Shown here piece after piece: positions 8,154-16,228 of a DNA stretch of 26,917 nt; the stretch's first letter is position 1, and every line of letters begins with the position of its first letter. This DNA is from an uncultured Campylobacter sp. (GTDB lineage: Bacteria; Campylobacterota; Campylobacteria; Campylobacterales; Campylobacteraceae): NCBI RefSeq assembly GCF_905373215.1, contig NZ_CAJPRT010000022.1, positions 1 through 26,917 on the forward strand. The letters are read 5' to 3'. The notes under the pieces were generated by a model. That model was not told the DNA's origin, did no database searches, and saw only the letters and a program-made list of their open reading frames with translations. The position numbers and the translations under genes were made by a program.

Positions 8154-9213
8154 TGGGATTTTGCTCGCGGCGTTTGCGTTTTTTGCTGCGCTAGTGCTTG
8201 CCTTACTGATCGCACTCGTGCTGCAAAACCGCCGCATAAGCGATGCAAACTCCGCGCTTAGCGAACTTTTAAGCGAAAGGCTCACGGCTCAAAGTGCGAG
8301 AGCAAGTGCCGAGCTTTTTAAGCTAAATCAAAGCCTAAACGACGGCTTTAACGATAAGCTCTATTATCTTAATAGATCCCTTGGCGAGGGTTTGCAGCGC
8401 CAAAATAGCGCGCTTAGCGAGAATTTAAGCTCGCTAGATCGTGGCTTTAAGGACATAGCGGAAAATCTAGCGCGAATGAGCGAGCAAAATAAAACTTCAC
8501 TTCAGGTGCGCGACGAAATCGCAAGGCTAAACTCGATTTTAGGCAACGTCAAGCTGCGTGGCAACTTCGGCGAGTACCGATTAGAGAGAATTTTATCGAT
8601 GATTTACGGGCAAAACACCGCGTTTTACGAACTGCAAAAGCATCTACCAAACGGCAGGATCGCAGACTGCGCGCTGCATATCGCAAAAGAAAAAATTCTT
8701 TGTATCGACTCAAAATTCCCACTTCAAAGCTATGAAAAGATCATCGCCGCCTCCACCTCGAACGACGTCGCAGCACTTGCTAGTGCGGATAAACAGCTAG
8801 CCGCAGATATGAAAAAGCACGCCGCAGATATCGCGGAGAAATATATCATACCGCCTCTTAGCACGGAGTTTGCGGTGCTATTCGTGCCGAGTGAGGCGGT
8901 TTTCGTCTACGTCTGCGAGAGGCTGCCGCAGGTGCTTGAATACTGCGCGCAAATTGGCATTTTTGCGGCATCGCCCACGACGCTGCTGGCGCTTTTAGGC
9001 ACGATCCGCACCTTCGTAAAAGACGAGGTGCTCGCGCAAAATATCAAATCGGTAAAAGATGAAATTTATGCGCTAAAATCGGACTTTGAGGCACATGCTA
9101 AGTATGCGACATCGCTTCAAACATACGCAGATAAGCTCGCTGCGCAAGCGGAGCTTTTAAGCAAAAATGCAAAATCTCTAAAAGCCCGCTTTGAGCGTTT
9201 TAGCGAGCTGTGA
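8143..9213 (+). CDS. rmuC: RmuC-family protein
   Basis: RmuC proteins limit recombination between inverted repeats in E. coli and look nuclease-like; the exact activity is not settled. The 356-residue product has an N-terminal membrane segment (about residues 5-27), a long helical, probably coiled-coil stretch (30-135, with repeated LNQSLNDGF/LNRSLGEGL/SSLDRGF units), and the conserved RmuC domain. In that domain GNVKLRGNFGEYRLERIL lies near 134-151, CIDSKFPLQSYEKI near 187-200, PPLSTEFAVLFVPSEAV near 240-256 and ASPTTLLALLGTI near 277-289. The length is a little below that of E. coli RmuC. Its ATG lies inside the end of the FtsL-like gene, in another frame, so the two are probably coupled. 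There is no clear ribosome site. Confidence 0.93.
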   Translation: MGADGILLAAFAFFAALVLALLIALVLQNRRISDANSALSELLSERLTAQSARASAELFKLNQSLNDGFNDKLYYLNRSLGEGLQRQNSALSENLSSLDRGFKDIAENLARMSEQNKTSLQVRDEIARLNSILGNVKLRGNFGEYRLERILSMIYGQNTAFYELQKHLPNGRIADCALHIAKEKILCIDSKFPLQSYEKIIAASTSNDVAALASADKQLAADMKKHAADIAEKYIIPPLSTEFAVLFVPSEAVFVYVCERLPQVLEYCAQIGIFAASPTTLLALLGTIRTFVKDEVLAQNIKSVKDEIYALKSDFEAHAKYATSLQTYADKLAAQAELLSKNAKSLKARFERFSEL

Positions 9214-11250
9214 GGCAGCAAACCGTCGTGTACAATACGGCTTGGAGTACTTTAGCAAGCTTGTAATGAGGCAGAATTTCACAGGCGGGCGAGTGGCATT
9301 CAAATTAAATTTACGCCTCACCTATTTTGCAGATAAATTCCCATTTGAGGCAGATAGACAGATTTAAAACTCAGCTTAACGGATTTGTTAAAATAATAGG
9401 CAAAATTTAAAAGCTGTCTGACGCAACTAAAACTTGATCGACTAAATTTCATGGACGCGCGAGCTAATTCAATCCGCTCAAGCATTAAACGCACGCCCTC
9501 ATCACGATGTGGCAAGATCAATCACTACGCTTTCTGCCCAAGAAATTCAGCGCTGCTATACCAAAACAAAATTTGACGCCACATTATTGCATGCGTAAAT
9601 TTGCGGTTGCAGGCAAAATTCTACATTTCAGAGGCGGAATTCATGATTCATGAGCGAAATTTCGTATTTTGGCGAAACTTTAAAAAGCGCAGGCACTATG
9701 AATTTCAAACAGCAGCGCTGCGAGCGGGATTATCCGTTTAGCGCTGAGAAATTTATGGGCGTTGCGCGGATATAATTTCATATTTTGACAAAATTTTAAA
9801 AGCGATCTGCAAGCACGCAAAATTAACCTACAATCCCAAAAACTCGTAAATTTGTATTTTACGGCGACACAAAAACATCGCGCATTAAAGCGTAGCCAAG
9901 ATAAACATCACGCTAATACGCGGTGGTGCTTTGGTCGGTTGGTGCGAGCGTAAAGCAAAACCGCGGCTACTTGCAAACTCAAACTCTTGCTCCGTATAAA
10001 CAAGCCGAATAAAATTCTACGCCGAATATTTTTTGTCGCCGTTCGTAAAATTTCAATGCAATTTAGCTCGCGAAATTTTATCAGCCGCAGCAAGTGGCAT
10101 AAATTTTAATTTAACTCGCGAAATTTTAAAGTCGTAGCATTCTGAGCGGCTAAATTATCGGCAAACTCTCATGAGGCTTTAGCTTTTGCATTGCAAGCTT
10201 GCAGGCTTTTTAACATTATCTACCGGGCGACTCATTTTGTGAATTCGGCGTTTATTCGGAGTAAAATTTCAAAAACGGACGCGAATCTCAAAACATACGT
10301 CGTATTTAAAAAACAGAAAGATTAGACGCGCAATCTTACGCGGCGGCAAGATGAAATTTTAAGTTCGACGCGGCGACAAAACACACGAAATTCTCTTGCG
10401 AAATCATAAAATTCTAAAATTTCTCGACAAAAATCAGAGCCATGGCACCGCAAACCCGCCGAAAACCTTCGCGCTAAAAACCCAAAAAACCCGCTGCTAT
10501 AGTCTCAAAAAACCGCACATCTTAAAACTCTGCGAGTAAACTGAAATTACCAAGCGCCTCAAAAACCGCATACGCAAGCGAAAAAATCGCACTGCACCTT
10601 AAAGCTACCCTAACGATCTCGTTTTACCGCCTTTATATGCCGCGAAAATCGCGCAGCAGGTCAAAACCGAGTAATAGGATTTTTGAGACCTGATTTTACG
10701 ATCGATCCAAGCGCCTAGGCACCTATCAAATCTATGCGACGGAATTTTGAGGCTACAAGGCTTTAGTGGACGCATAAACGGGCACAGCAGCCAACTCCAC
10801 GTGACGGAATTTTTAGTGCGACTTTGCACCAATCCGATTAATAAATCGTTCGTCGTCCGCCTCGCGGCTAAATTTTGGGATATTGCTTTGCCACTTTAAG
10901 TCACTAATTCAAATCCGCGCGGAGGAATTTTTGAGCGCGACTTCGCGACTTCAAGGCTTCGCGCCGATTCGACTAATAAATTGCGCGTTCCTTAGCCAAT
11001 ACGCGAGAATGTGGCCCATTATATGATTACGGCAAATTTGGCGCGCTAAGCTAAATGCGGGCATGAATAGGCATCGTGCCCATGCTCCACGCCGCGACTT
11101 TGCATAGCTAGATCCAAACGTGCGTAATAAATTTTAGATGCTTTTTTTGCCTCGCGCAAAATTTTCAATAGTTTTTAGCGATTTTATAAAATTTTTAAGC
11201 GTTTTGCGCCGCTGCGTTACAGCCGTATAACCGCACCAAATCCGCACCAC
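9214..11250. other. About 2 kb with no recognisable gene
   Basis: I see no reading frame here with a recognisable protein, ribosome site and sensible length; the longest open stretches are about 60-75 codons with arginine- or serine-rich translations typical of chance. The content is a mixture of A+T-rich motifs such as GCGAAATTTTA (for example CTCGCGAAATTTTA near 10066 and again near 10115) and longer loose repeats. Around 10738, 10804 and 10920 a GGAATTTT(T)xAG unit recurs, and in the last two it is followed by a CGATTxxxxTAATAAAT-type end. No tRNA, rRNA or IS end was found by eye. It may be old decayed coding DNA or a long spacer. Confidence 0.5.
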
Positions 11251-11529
11251 TTATTTATCGGTCGCACAATTTTCGTTATAGTAGGCGATGGTGCGCTCGT
11301 ACTCATCGTAAGCCTGTATATAATCGTTCGCGACGCTTGGGTTTGCGTATCGATCCTCGACCGCTAAAAGCTCCGCTTCTAGCTCTTTGTAGCGCCCATA
11401 AACCTCCGCACAGGCGCGATCGTGAGCATCGCCTTGCAAGATTATAGATTTATCAGCGCCCGCACTCGCGCAGCCCCCGAGCCCTAAAACGACGGCGCAA
11501 AGCACACCGCGAAAAGTTAAGCTTTTCAA
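11251..11529 (-). CDS. Small putative lipoprotein
   Basis: A 92-residue product with a lipoprotein signal: positive start (MKSLTFRG), hydrophobic core (VLCAVVLGL) and lipobox LGGC with Cys at residue 20. Acylation there would anchor the protein to a membrane, with Ala after the Cys suggesting outer-membrane sorting by the enterobacterial rule (inference for this group). The mature ~72 residues are acidic and helical, with two further Cys (CAEV and ENCA) that could form a disulfide. No family is recognised. The start is TTG with AAGGA eight bases upstream. It lies just downstream of RNase P RNA on the same strand with no evident terminator between, so read-through expression is possible. Confidence 0.7.
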   Translation of the reverse strand: MKSLTFRGVLCAVVLGLGGCASAGADKSIILQGDAHDRACAEVYGRYKELEAELLAVEDRYANPSVANDYIQAYDEYERTIAYYNENCATDK

Positions 11530-11571
11530 AATTCTTTCCTTATTTCAAGTAAATAAATTCGGCGTAAAAAT

Positions 11572-11883
11572 AGGTGTGGTTATAAGCCGAGTTCCGTTAC
11601 AGCGGTCATTTATCTAGACCGATTTTTGCAAATCGATTCGAGCGAACGGTTCGAATATAAGACGAAACCACCCGTTCTTGCTGCAGGTTGGGTTTGCATT
11701 GCCGCCCGTGTCTCCACGCGCGCGGTGGGCTCTTACCCCGCCCTTTCACCCTTACCGCTTGCGCGGCGGTTTACTTTCTGTTGTACTTTCCCTAGGGTTG
11801 CCCCCGGCGTCCGTTAGACGCAACCTTGTCTTATCGCAGCTCGGACTTTCCTCTCCTTGCGGAGCGACCGCACGCCACACCCG
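11572..11883 (-). ncRNA. rnpB: RNase P RNA (M1-type)
   Basis: The minus strand contains the hallmark GAGGAAAGTCCGAGCT block shortly after the 5' end (11845-11860), the GGGTGAAAGGGCGGGGTAAG-type core with AGAGCCCACCG following, and the 3' segment CGGAACTCGGCTTATA. These are conserved parts of bacterial type A RNase P RNA, the catalytic subunit that trims 5' leaders from tRNA precursors. The ends are set by the P1 helix, GGTGTGG near 11876-11882 pairing with CCACACC at 11573-11579, giving about 310 bases. A -10 box lies just upstream. The proline- and arginine-rich open frames on the plus strand across this gene are by-products of the RNA sequence. Confidence 0.93.
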
Positions 11884-11889
11884 AGCGCA

Positions 11890-11895
11890 ATTATA
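11890..11895 (-). promoter_or_regulatory. -10 box of rnpB
   Basis: TATAAT on the minus strand, seven or so bases before the start of the P1 helix of RNase P RNA. Upstream is a T/A-rich stretch (AAGCCAAAAAAGC) without a clear -35 box, which is usual for Campylobacter housekeeping promoters. Confidence 0.65.
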
Positions 11896-11964
11896 GCTTT
11901 TTTGGCTTAAATTTCAGGGCTTGCGAAATTTAAGGGGCGGAATTTTTGGCGTGAGCAAGTATAA

Positions 11965-12260
11965 ACTCCCGCCTCTGCACCATTGCCGCCGGAGGATGAC
12001 GACGATAAAGAAGCTAATAAATTAAATCACATCTTTAACAAAAAAGAGCATAAATTAGATGATTTTTTAAATAAATTTGAAAATAATCAACAACAAGCTT
12101 ATAATGCTATAATTAAAGAACTTGAAAAAGATATGGCAAATGGTAATTGCCAAATAATTTTACTAATGGTCATAAAGTCAATATTAAAGGCTATGAAATT
12201 ACTGTATGTGGAGTTATAAAAAATGGAAAACCAAAAATCGGAACGATGTTTATCCCTTGA
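11965..12260 (+). pseudogene. Orphan polymorphic-toxin C-terminal tip, frameshifted
   Basis: Two frames join into one recognisable protein end. Frame 1 (11965-12144) reads a proline-rich linker PPEDDDDK, then NKLNHIFNKKEHKLDDFL and AYNAIIKELEKDMANG. Frame 2 (12147-12260) reads LPNNFTNGHKVNIKGYEIT, then GVIKNGKPKIGTMFIP and a TGA. Adding one A in GGTAATTGCC at 12145-12146 would restore NGKLPNNF and a single frame. The NHIF...EHKLDDFL...AYNAI pattern after a proline/acidic linker resembles C-terminal toxin modules of CDI/FHA-type polymorphic toxins as I recall them; the toxic activity is not known to me. An in-frame TAA at 11962-11964 and rnpB just upstream show that the large N-terminal delivery part is absent. 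It is followed, with overlap, by a likely immunity gene. Confidence 0.62.
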
Positions 12261-12588
12261 TAATTTTACGGATATTACAAATATCGAAGCTGAAATTATT
12301 AAGCTAATAAGTGATGATTTAAGCGATTATGCGCTTTATAAGCAGTTTGAAAATTCAGAAATTACAAAAAGAGAGGTTTCAACAGCTGGATATTATTGCC
12401 ATTTCGAGTGTAAAAAAATATTAGAAAAAAGCAAAAACAACGGCTTTGTCGGCAATGTAAATTTAACGCTTTCTGATGAAAACATTGGAGGAGCAATGGT
12501 TCTTTTGGAAAATGGAATTTTAAAAATGTTAGAATGCTACTTTTGGGAAGAGAATAATTTTTTTGAAAATATTGTAAACGGGCAATAG
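12223..12588 (+). CDS. Putative immunity protein of the toxin tip
   Basis: A 121-residue acidic soluble protein, A+T-rich in codon use unlike the core genes around it, which suggests transfer. The ATG is preceded by GTGGAG nine bases upstream, and the first 38 bases overlap the restored toxin frame, as is common for toxin-immunity pairs. Residues 85-105 (IGGAMVLLENGILKMLECYF) hold a strand-turn-strand pattern with an LE pair, of a kind I associate with uncharacterised immunity-like proteins, but I cannot name a family. Position after a toxin tip is the main reason for the call. It is intact, while the toxin is broken, so it may persist as an orphan immunity gene against relatives that still carry the active toxin (inference). 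Confidence 0.55.
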   Translation: MENQKSERCLSLDNFTDITNIEAEIIKLISDDLSDYALYKQFENSEITKREVSTAGYYCHFECKKILEKSKNNGFVGNVNLTLSDENIGGAMVLLENGILKMLECYFWEENNFFENIVNGQ

Positions 12589-12591
12589 TAG

Positions 12592-12732
12592 ATAAAAGAT
12601 TTAAGCGATTTTAAGCTTAATAATATTTTGCTGGTTATTGGCGAAAATGAATTTGGGCAACTATAAGAAGGTGAAATTTATCAAATTTTACCTACGGCCG
12701 AGCCGAATAAAATTTTAAATTCTATGGCTTAG
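12592..12732 (+). pseudogene. Fragment of a broken gene after the immunity gene
   Basis: In one frame the sequence reads DLSDFKLNNILLVIGENEF followed by GQL, a TAA at 12664-12666, then EGEIYQILPTAEPNKILNSM and a final TAG at 12730-12732. Both halves have a protein-like composition (GENEFGQL-stop-EGEIYQIL), and the A+T-rich codon use matches the immunity gene just upstream. I take it as the C-terminal end of a lost gene, perhaps another immunity gene, with one nonsense change. No family is recognised, and chance cannot be excluded because only 46 codons are involved. Confidence 0.3.
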
Positions 12733-12850
12733 ACAAAGCGGCGCGCTTACTGTGATGAAATCTCACGAAATTTTATAAAATTTTATCTACCGCGCAAATT
12801 TAGACCCACGCAGCTAGCTCTAAAATTCCGTGCAGCGTGATGAGGTGAGG

Positions 12851-13009
12851 TTTGACGTGGGGCGTGGCGTGGCGTGAGCCCTATTCTGCAGCGCGCGCGG
12901 TGCGGTGCGGTGCGCTACGCCGTAGCGTAAATGTGGTGCGAACCCTACTCTACGGCGCGGTTTGACGTGGCATGACATGGGACGCGTGAGTCCTTACCCT
13001 ACAGCGCGC
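12851..13009. repeat. G-rich imperfect direct repeats after truD
   Basis: The plus strand carries a unit TTTGACGTGG...GTGAGCCCTATTCTGCAGCGCGCG (12851-12898), a partial second copy GTGCGAACCCTACTCTACGGCGCG (12936-12959) and a third copy TTTGACGTGG...GTGAGTCCTTACCCTACAGCGCGCG (12961-13009). Short tandem 5-mers (GTGGC twice or more, GGTGC three times) sit inside. The block lies just beyond the truD stop and is much richer in G than the A+T-rich cargo next to it. No protein or known repeat family is recognised. Confidence 0.55.
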
Positions 13010-13017
13010 GATGCGGC

Positions 13018-14130
13018 TCAATCCTCGTCCGTCGCGGCGCCTTCAAATATATCTCGGTGCAAAATTTCTTCCAAAACGACCGTCGCGTAAGAGCCTTTCG
13101 GCAGGTAAAAACTGAAGCTAAAATGCGCATTTTGCGCATCATAGGCGTGCTGCACGCGCTCCATAAAGCTCCATGCAAACCTGCGCGAGCCGTTCATCTG
13201 CGCCTCAAACTCGCGAGCAGGCGCGAAAATTTCATCTTCAAATCTGCCGCCAAGCCCGCTAGCTCGCAGCTTCGCTCGCCCCACAATAAGGCCTGCGCTC
13301 GTGATTTCTCGTCTTGCGAACCGCTCGCACTCAGCGCCCAGATCGTCGCAGCTAAAAAACGCGCCGTGCGGAAAATGTCCTAAAATCTCGCCTCTTAGCA
13401 GCTTGAAAAACTGCGGCTGGGCTGCGATCTCGCGCGCCTCCTCCTTACTTAGTCCGTAAATTTTAGCAAACTCGCCCGAGCTAAATTCCGCCGCAAATTT
13501 TGAAATTTCGACCCGCTTGCTAAGCCAGCGATTGAAAAGCTCGCTCTGATAGGCGCTGATTAGAAAGTCGCGCATTTTGGGGTTTTTAAGCCACCTCTGT
13601 CCGCGCAGCACCTCCTCGCCCTGCGCTGCGTTGTCGCCGAACTTGCCGAAGCGTTGATAGCCGAAGTAGTTCGCAAAGCCCTCGCGCCCTAGCGTATCTA
13701 GCGCGACTGCGAGCTTGACGGCGTCGGGCGGCAGGACCTTTTTTAGGCGGATGAAAAAGTCATTGCCCTTTAGATGTCCGATTTTAAGCTTGTTTTTGTG
13801 CCTTTGCAAGCTTAAAATTTTAAGGCTTTCGTGCGAAAATGCGCCCAGCGCGGGCTCAAATTTAGCGGGCATACTAACGTGCTGCGTCGTAAGGCCCTGC
13901 TTATCTTTAAGCCCCGCGTAGCCAAACTCGCGCATCTTAGCGCCCGTGCGTTCGCTTAAAATTCGCAGTGCCTCATGCGTGCTGATGCCCTTTTTTTGCA
14001 GCAGCAAAATGCAGTGCTCGCCCTCACCGCTAGGCTCGTAAAGCGGCACTTCGCGCACGACGAAATCGCTTGAGTTTTTACTAAAATGCGCATTTATCGG
14101 CGCGTGATTTAGGGTGTATAAATTTTTCAT
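13018..14130 (-). CDS. truD: tRNA pseudouridine synthase TruD
   Basis: TruD converts U13 of certain tRNAs to pseudouridine. The 370-residue product shows FVVREVPLYEPSGEGEHCIL (about residues 23-42), the GISTHEAL segment, and the catalytic motif FGYAGLKDKQGLTTQ with the nucleophilic Asp at about residue 76. NYFGYQRFGKFG near 170-180 is another TruD hallmark. The open frame extends 30 codons further upstream, but I choose the internal ATG (14128-14130, MKNLYTLNH). It has AAGGCGG just upstream, and the extra residues would run into the start region of the divergent gene. The DUF5644-like gene lies divergently 108 bases away; I recall a similar pairing in C. jejuni (Cj1457c with Cj1456c). Confidence 0.95.
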   Translation of the reverse strand: MKNLYTLNHAPINAHFSKNSSDFVVREVPLYEPSGEGEHCILLLQKKGISTHEALRILSERTGAKMREFGYAGLKDKQGLTTQHVSMPAKFEPALGAFSHESLKILSLQRHKNKLKIGHLKGNDFFIRLKKVLPPDAVKLAVALDTLGREGFANYFGYQRFGKFGDNAAQGEEVLRGQRWLKNPKMRDFLISAYQSELFNRWLSKRVEISKFAAEFSSGEFAKIYGLSKEEAREIAAQPQFFKLLRGEILGHFPHGAFFSCDDLGAECERFARREITSAGLIVGRAKLRASGLGGRFEDEIFAPAREFEAQMNGSRRFAWSFMERVQHAYDAQNAHFSFSFYLPKGSYATVVLEEILHRDIFEGAATDED

Positions 14131-14237
14131 AGCCCGCCTTTGCGTTAATCTAAGGCGCAATTTTATAAAATTGAGCCTAAAAAACTCATTATTAAGGCAA
14201 ATTCTAGTATCATTTGCCATAAAAAAAAGGATGAAAA

Positions 14238-15275
14238 ATGCTTCAAATCAGGCTCTTTCGCTTCGATCCGCACTGCGACGTAGCAAGCTACTTCAAGCCC
14301 TATGTTTATGAAAGCGCGCCCTTTGCCGATCTTGCGGCGCTGCTTGACGACATCTGCGCGCACGATCCCTATTTTAGCGCGCAGGGAGTGGAGTTTGTAA
14401 AAATCGGCGGCACGACGGTGAGCGTAAAAGAGCCGCTAGATACGCTTATAGCGCACTTCGGAAGCGAGCTAATCATCGCACCTCTTAGCGAAAAAGAGGC
14501 GATTAAAGATCTGCGCTGCGAGCCGAGGACGTTTTTGGATAAATTTAAAGCCTTTGAAGGCATCGCAGACGCTGCTGATTTCGAGTTTTACAAAAGCCTC
14601 GCGCCCTATTTTTACTCGACGAAAATCCCCGCATGCTCGCAGGAGTTTTTGGGCAACAGCGCCTTTATCTTCGCGCACCGCCTGATGCAGACGCACCCGA
14701 GCGAGCGCATGAGGATTTTAGAGATCATCGAGCCGCAGATGGCGTATTTTACGAAGTGCGACGCCGTGGGGATGGAGTTTGACGACCGCGCAGCATACAG
14801 AGCGTTTTGCGATATTCTGAAATACGAACCGGCGCGCAGCAATAAAATTTTAAGCGCGCAGAGCATGGCGGAATTTGACGCAGCGAGCGCGAAGCACGAT
14901 TTTAGCGGCTTTAACGTCGCCGTATGGTACGACGAGGCTGCGAAGGAGCTGGCTAGCAGGCTGGGCGCGCAGATCGTGCACTTTGGCTGCGAAGGCGCGC
15001 CGCTTGGAGCGCAGATATACGAGCGCGAGCGGGAGTGCGCGCTGCGGCTGGGGGGCGAAATTTTATTTGACGCGTTTGATAGCGGAAGCGATTTTTTGCT
15101 AGTAAATTCCAAGCTCGCGCTTGATTTTTTAGACGGCAGAAGCGATGAAATCCAAAAGCTTTTCGGCAGAGACCTCGCGGGCTTTTATCTAATCGCGACG
15201 GATGAGCTCATCGCTCTAGCTCGCGGCGAGAGGCCCGACTTTTCGGTACGCAAACTAAAGCCGACGCTGATTTAA
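14238..15275 (+). CDS. Conserved epsilonproteobacterial protein, DUF5644-like
   Basis: A 345-residue cytoplasmic protein that starts MLQIRLFRFDPHCDVASYF, a ferredoxin-like or ubiquitin-like N-terminal domain (residues 1-90) which I recall as DUF5644. The rest is an alpha/beta region without a motif I can name. The phrase FNVAVWYDEAAKEL near 220-233 and LGGEILFDAFDSGSDFLLVNS near 272-292 resemble the outline of HdrB-like (CCG-domain) proteins. However the Cys clusters typical of active CCG domains are missing, only scattered Cys being present. Function unknown. The ATG follows AAAAAAAGG about seven bases upstream; the gene is divergent from truD and is G+C-rich in codon use like the core genome. 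Confidence 0.6.
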   Translation: MLQIRLFRFDPHCDVASYFKPYVYESAPFADLAALLDDICAHDPYFSAQGVEFVKIGGTTVSVKEPLDTLIAHFGSELIIAPLSEKEAIKDLRCEPRTFLDKFKAFEGIADAADFEFYKSLAPYFYSTKIPACSQEFLGNSAFIFAHRLMQTHPSERMRILEIIEPQMAYFTKCDAVGMEFDDRAAYRAFCDILKYEPARSNKILSAQSMAEFDAASAKHDFSGFNVAVWYDEAAKELASRLGAQIVHFGCEGAPLGAQIYERERECALRLGGEILFDAFDSGSDFLLVNSKLALDFLDGRSDEIQKLFGRDLAGFYLIATDELIALARGERPDFSVRKLKPTLI

Positions 15276-15371
15276 GCGGACGAGGTTTTAAAATTTCAAA
15301 ATTTTATCTATTTGTCTATTTGGCTGCTTTTGGAATTTCACTACTTTAGCCGCCTTACTGTCCATAATTTT

Positions 15372-15626
15372 TTAAAAAATTATCCGCAAAATCGTGCTTA
15401 CGATAAGCCCGAAAATGCCTAAATATACGCTAAGCCCCAAGCAAAATTCAAAGGCTACGTAAAGCCAAATAATTTTACGATCTAGAGGCTTTTGGTATCT
15501 CTCATCATTTAAAAGTTTCATATCTCTTTTAATAGCGGCAAATTTAAAAAACTCATCTACTTTTGAGTCTTTCCAAAAATCAAATGACGGAGTAGCTATG
15601 AAAGCCCATATCGGTGCAAAAAACAT
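15372..15626 (-). CDS. Small membrane protein of unknown function
   Basis: The 84 codons encode two hydrophobic segments, about residues 1-12 (MFFAPIWAFIAT) and 50-82 (IIWLYVAFEFCLGLSVYLGI and following), around a charged middle (DSKVDEFFKFAAIKRDMKLL). No family is recognised. The start is uncertain. The ATG at 15624-15626 has no ribosome site, while the same frame continues upstream through DEILKTIQTASFI to an ATT codon (15666-15668). That ATT is preceded by AGGAG at exactly six bases; there is no other start codon before the TAG upstream. Either ATT is used as a rare start or an original start was mutated. It lies about 60 bases after the 161-residue gene on the same strand and may belong to that operon. 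Confidence 0.5.
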   Translation of the reverse strand: MFFAPIWAFIATPSFDFWKDSKVDEFFKFAAIKRDMKLLNDERYQKPLDRKIIWLYVAFEFCLGLSVYLGIFGLIVSTILRIIF

Positions 15627-15727
15627 AATAAACGACGCCGTTTGAATTGTTTTTAAAATTTCATCAATCTTTCTCTCCTATTTTTAAAACAAAATTCCGA
15701 CCGAAATTCTAATACACGCAAGCATTC

Positions 15728-16213
15728 TCAACCGTGCAGAAAAGTTACGACTTCATGCTCTTTTGGTAAATTTTCTCTACCGTCAATACCGCGATTGCCA
15801 TATTCTTTTAAAGCCTCATTAAGCACCTTATAGAGCTCATCTAACGAAATTCCGTCAAGACTAGAATTTATATTTTCCAGCTTATATTTGATAAAAAACG
15901 GATTATCTGCGAGCATTTTACTTGTGGTTTCGTCATAAATTCGCCTTATATCAAGCTCAATAATATTGCCCTTATAACATAAAATATAAATCTCCTCACC
16001 CGTAAATCCATCTCGTGGATCTGGTAAGTGCGGATCACACACAAAGATAAACCAGGTATTCCTCTGCCTATCGATGACCCAATCAAGCTGCTCTATAGCC
16101 ATATCGCTCAAAGGTGTTCTGCAACGATATTTTATTCTATATTTATTCACGATATTTACGACATTATATTTCTCCAAGTCCTCTTTCGAAATATATTCTG
16201 CTACAAACGCCAC
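15728..16213 (-). CDS. Unnamed small-protein family, copy 1 (full length, immunity-like)
   Basis: A 161-residue soluble acidic protein, clearly paralogous to the 159-residue product at 20749-21228. They share MAFV-EYISKED-EKY at the start, the WVIDRQRNTW / WCIDRERGIW motif near residue 45, DPRD near 65-68, GEE/D-I-IL-YKG near 72-82, and DNPF near 103. The last 50 residues differ (LDELYKVLNEALKEYGNRGI against the copy 2 end). No database family comes to mind. Size, A+T-rich codons and a mosaic neighbourhood suggest an immunity-type cargo gene (inference). The start is GTG with AAAAGGGG about five bases upstream; that ribosome site belongs to a repeat shared with the other cluster. Confidence 0.65.
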   Translation of the reverse strand: MAFVAEYISKEDLEKYNVVNIVNKYRIKYRCRTPLSDMAIEQLDWVIDRQRNTWFIFVCDPHLPDPRDGFTGEEIYILCYKGNIIELDIRRIYDETTSKMLADNPFFIKYKLENINSSLDGISLDELYKVLNEALKEYGNRGIDGRENLPKEHEVVTFLHG

Positions 16214-16228
16214 CTTATCCCCTTTTCT

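Noticed and set aside
9318..10832. Several 60-75 codon open frames in the 2-kb spacer
   Set aside because: No ribosome sites, no recognisable motifs, unbalanced compositions (Arg, Ser, Cys rich) typical of chance frames.
11626..11896. Two overlapping plus-strand open frames
   Set aside because: They lie over RNase P RNA, whose conserved blocks explain the sequence.
14131..14220. Thirty extra N-terminal codons of truD
   Set aside because: They have no ribosome site, do not resemble TruD and reach into the leader of the divergent gene; the internal ATG has AAGGCGG upstream.
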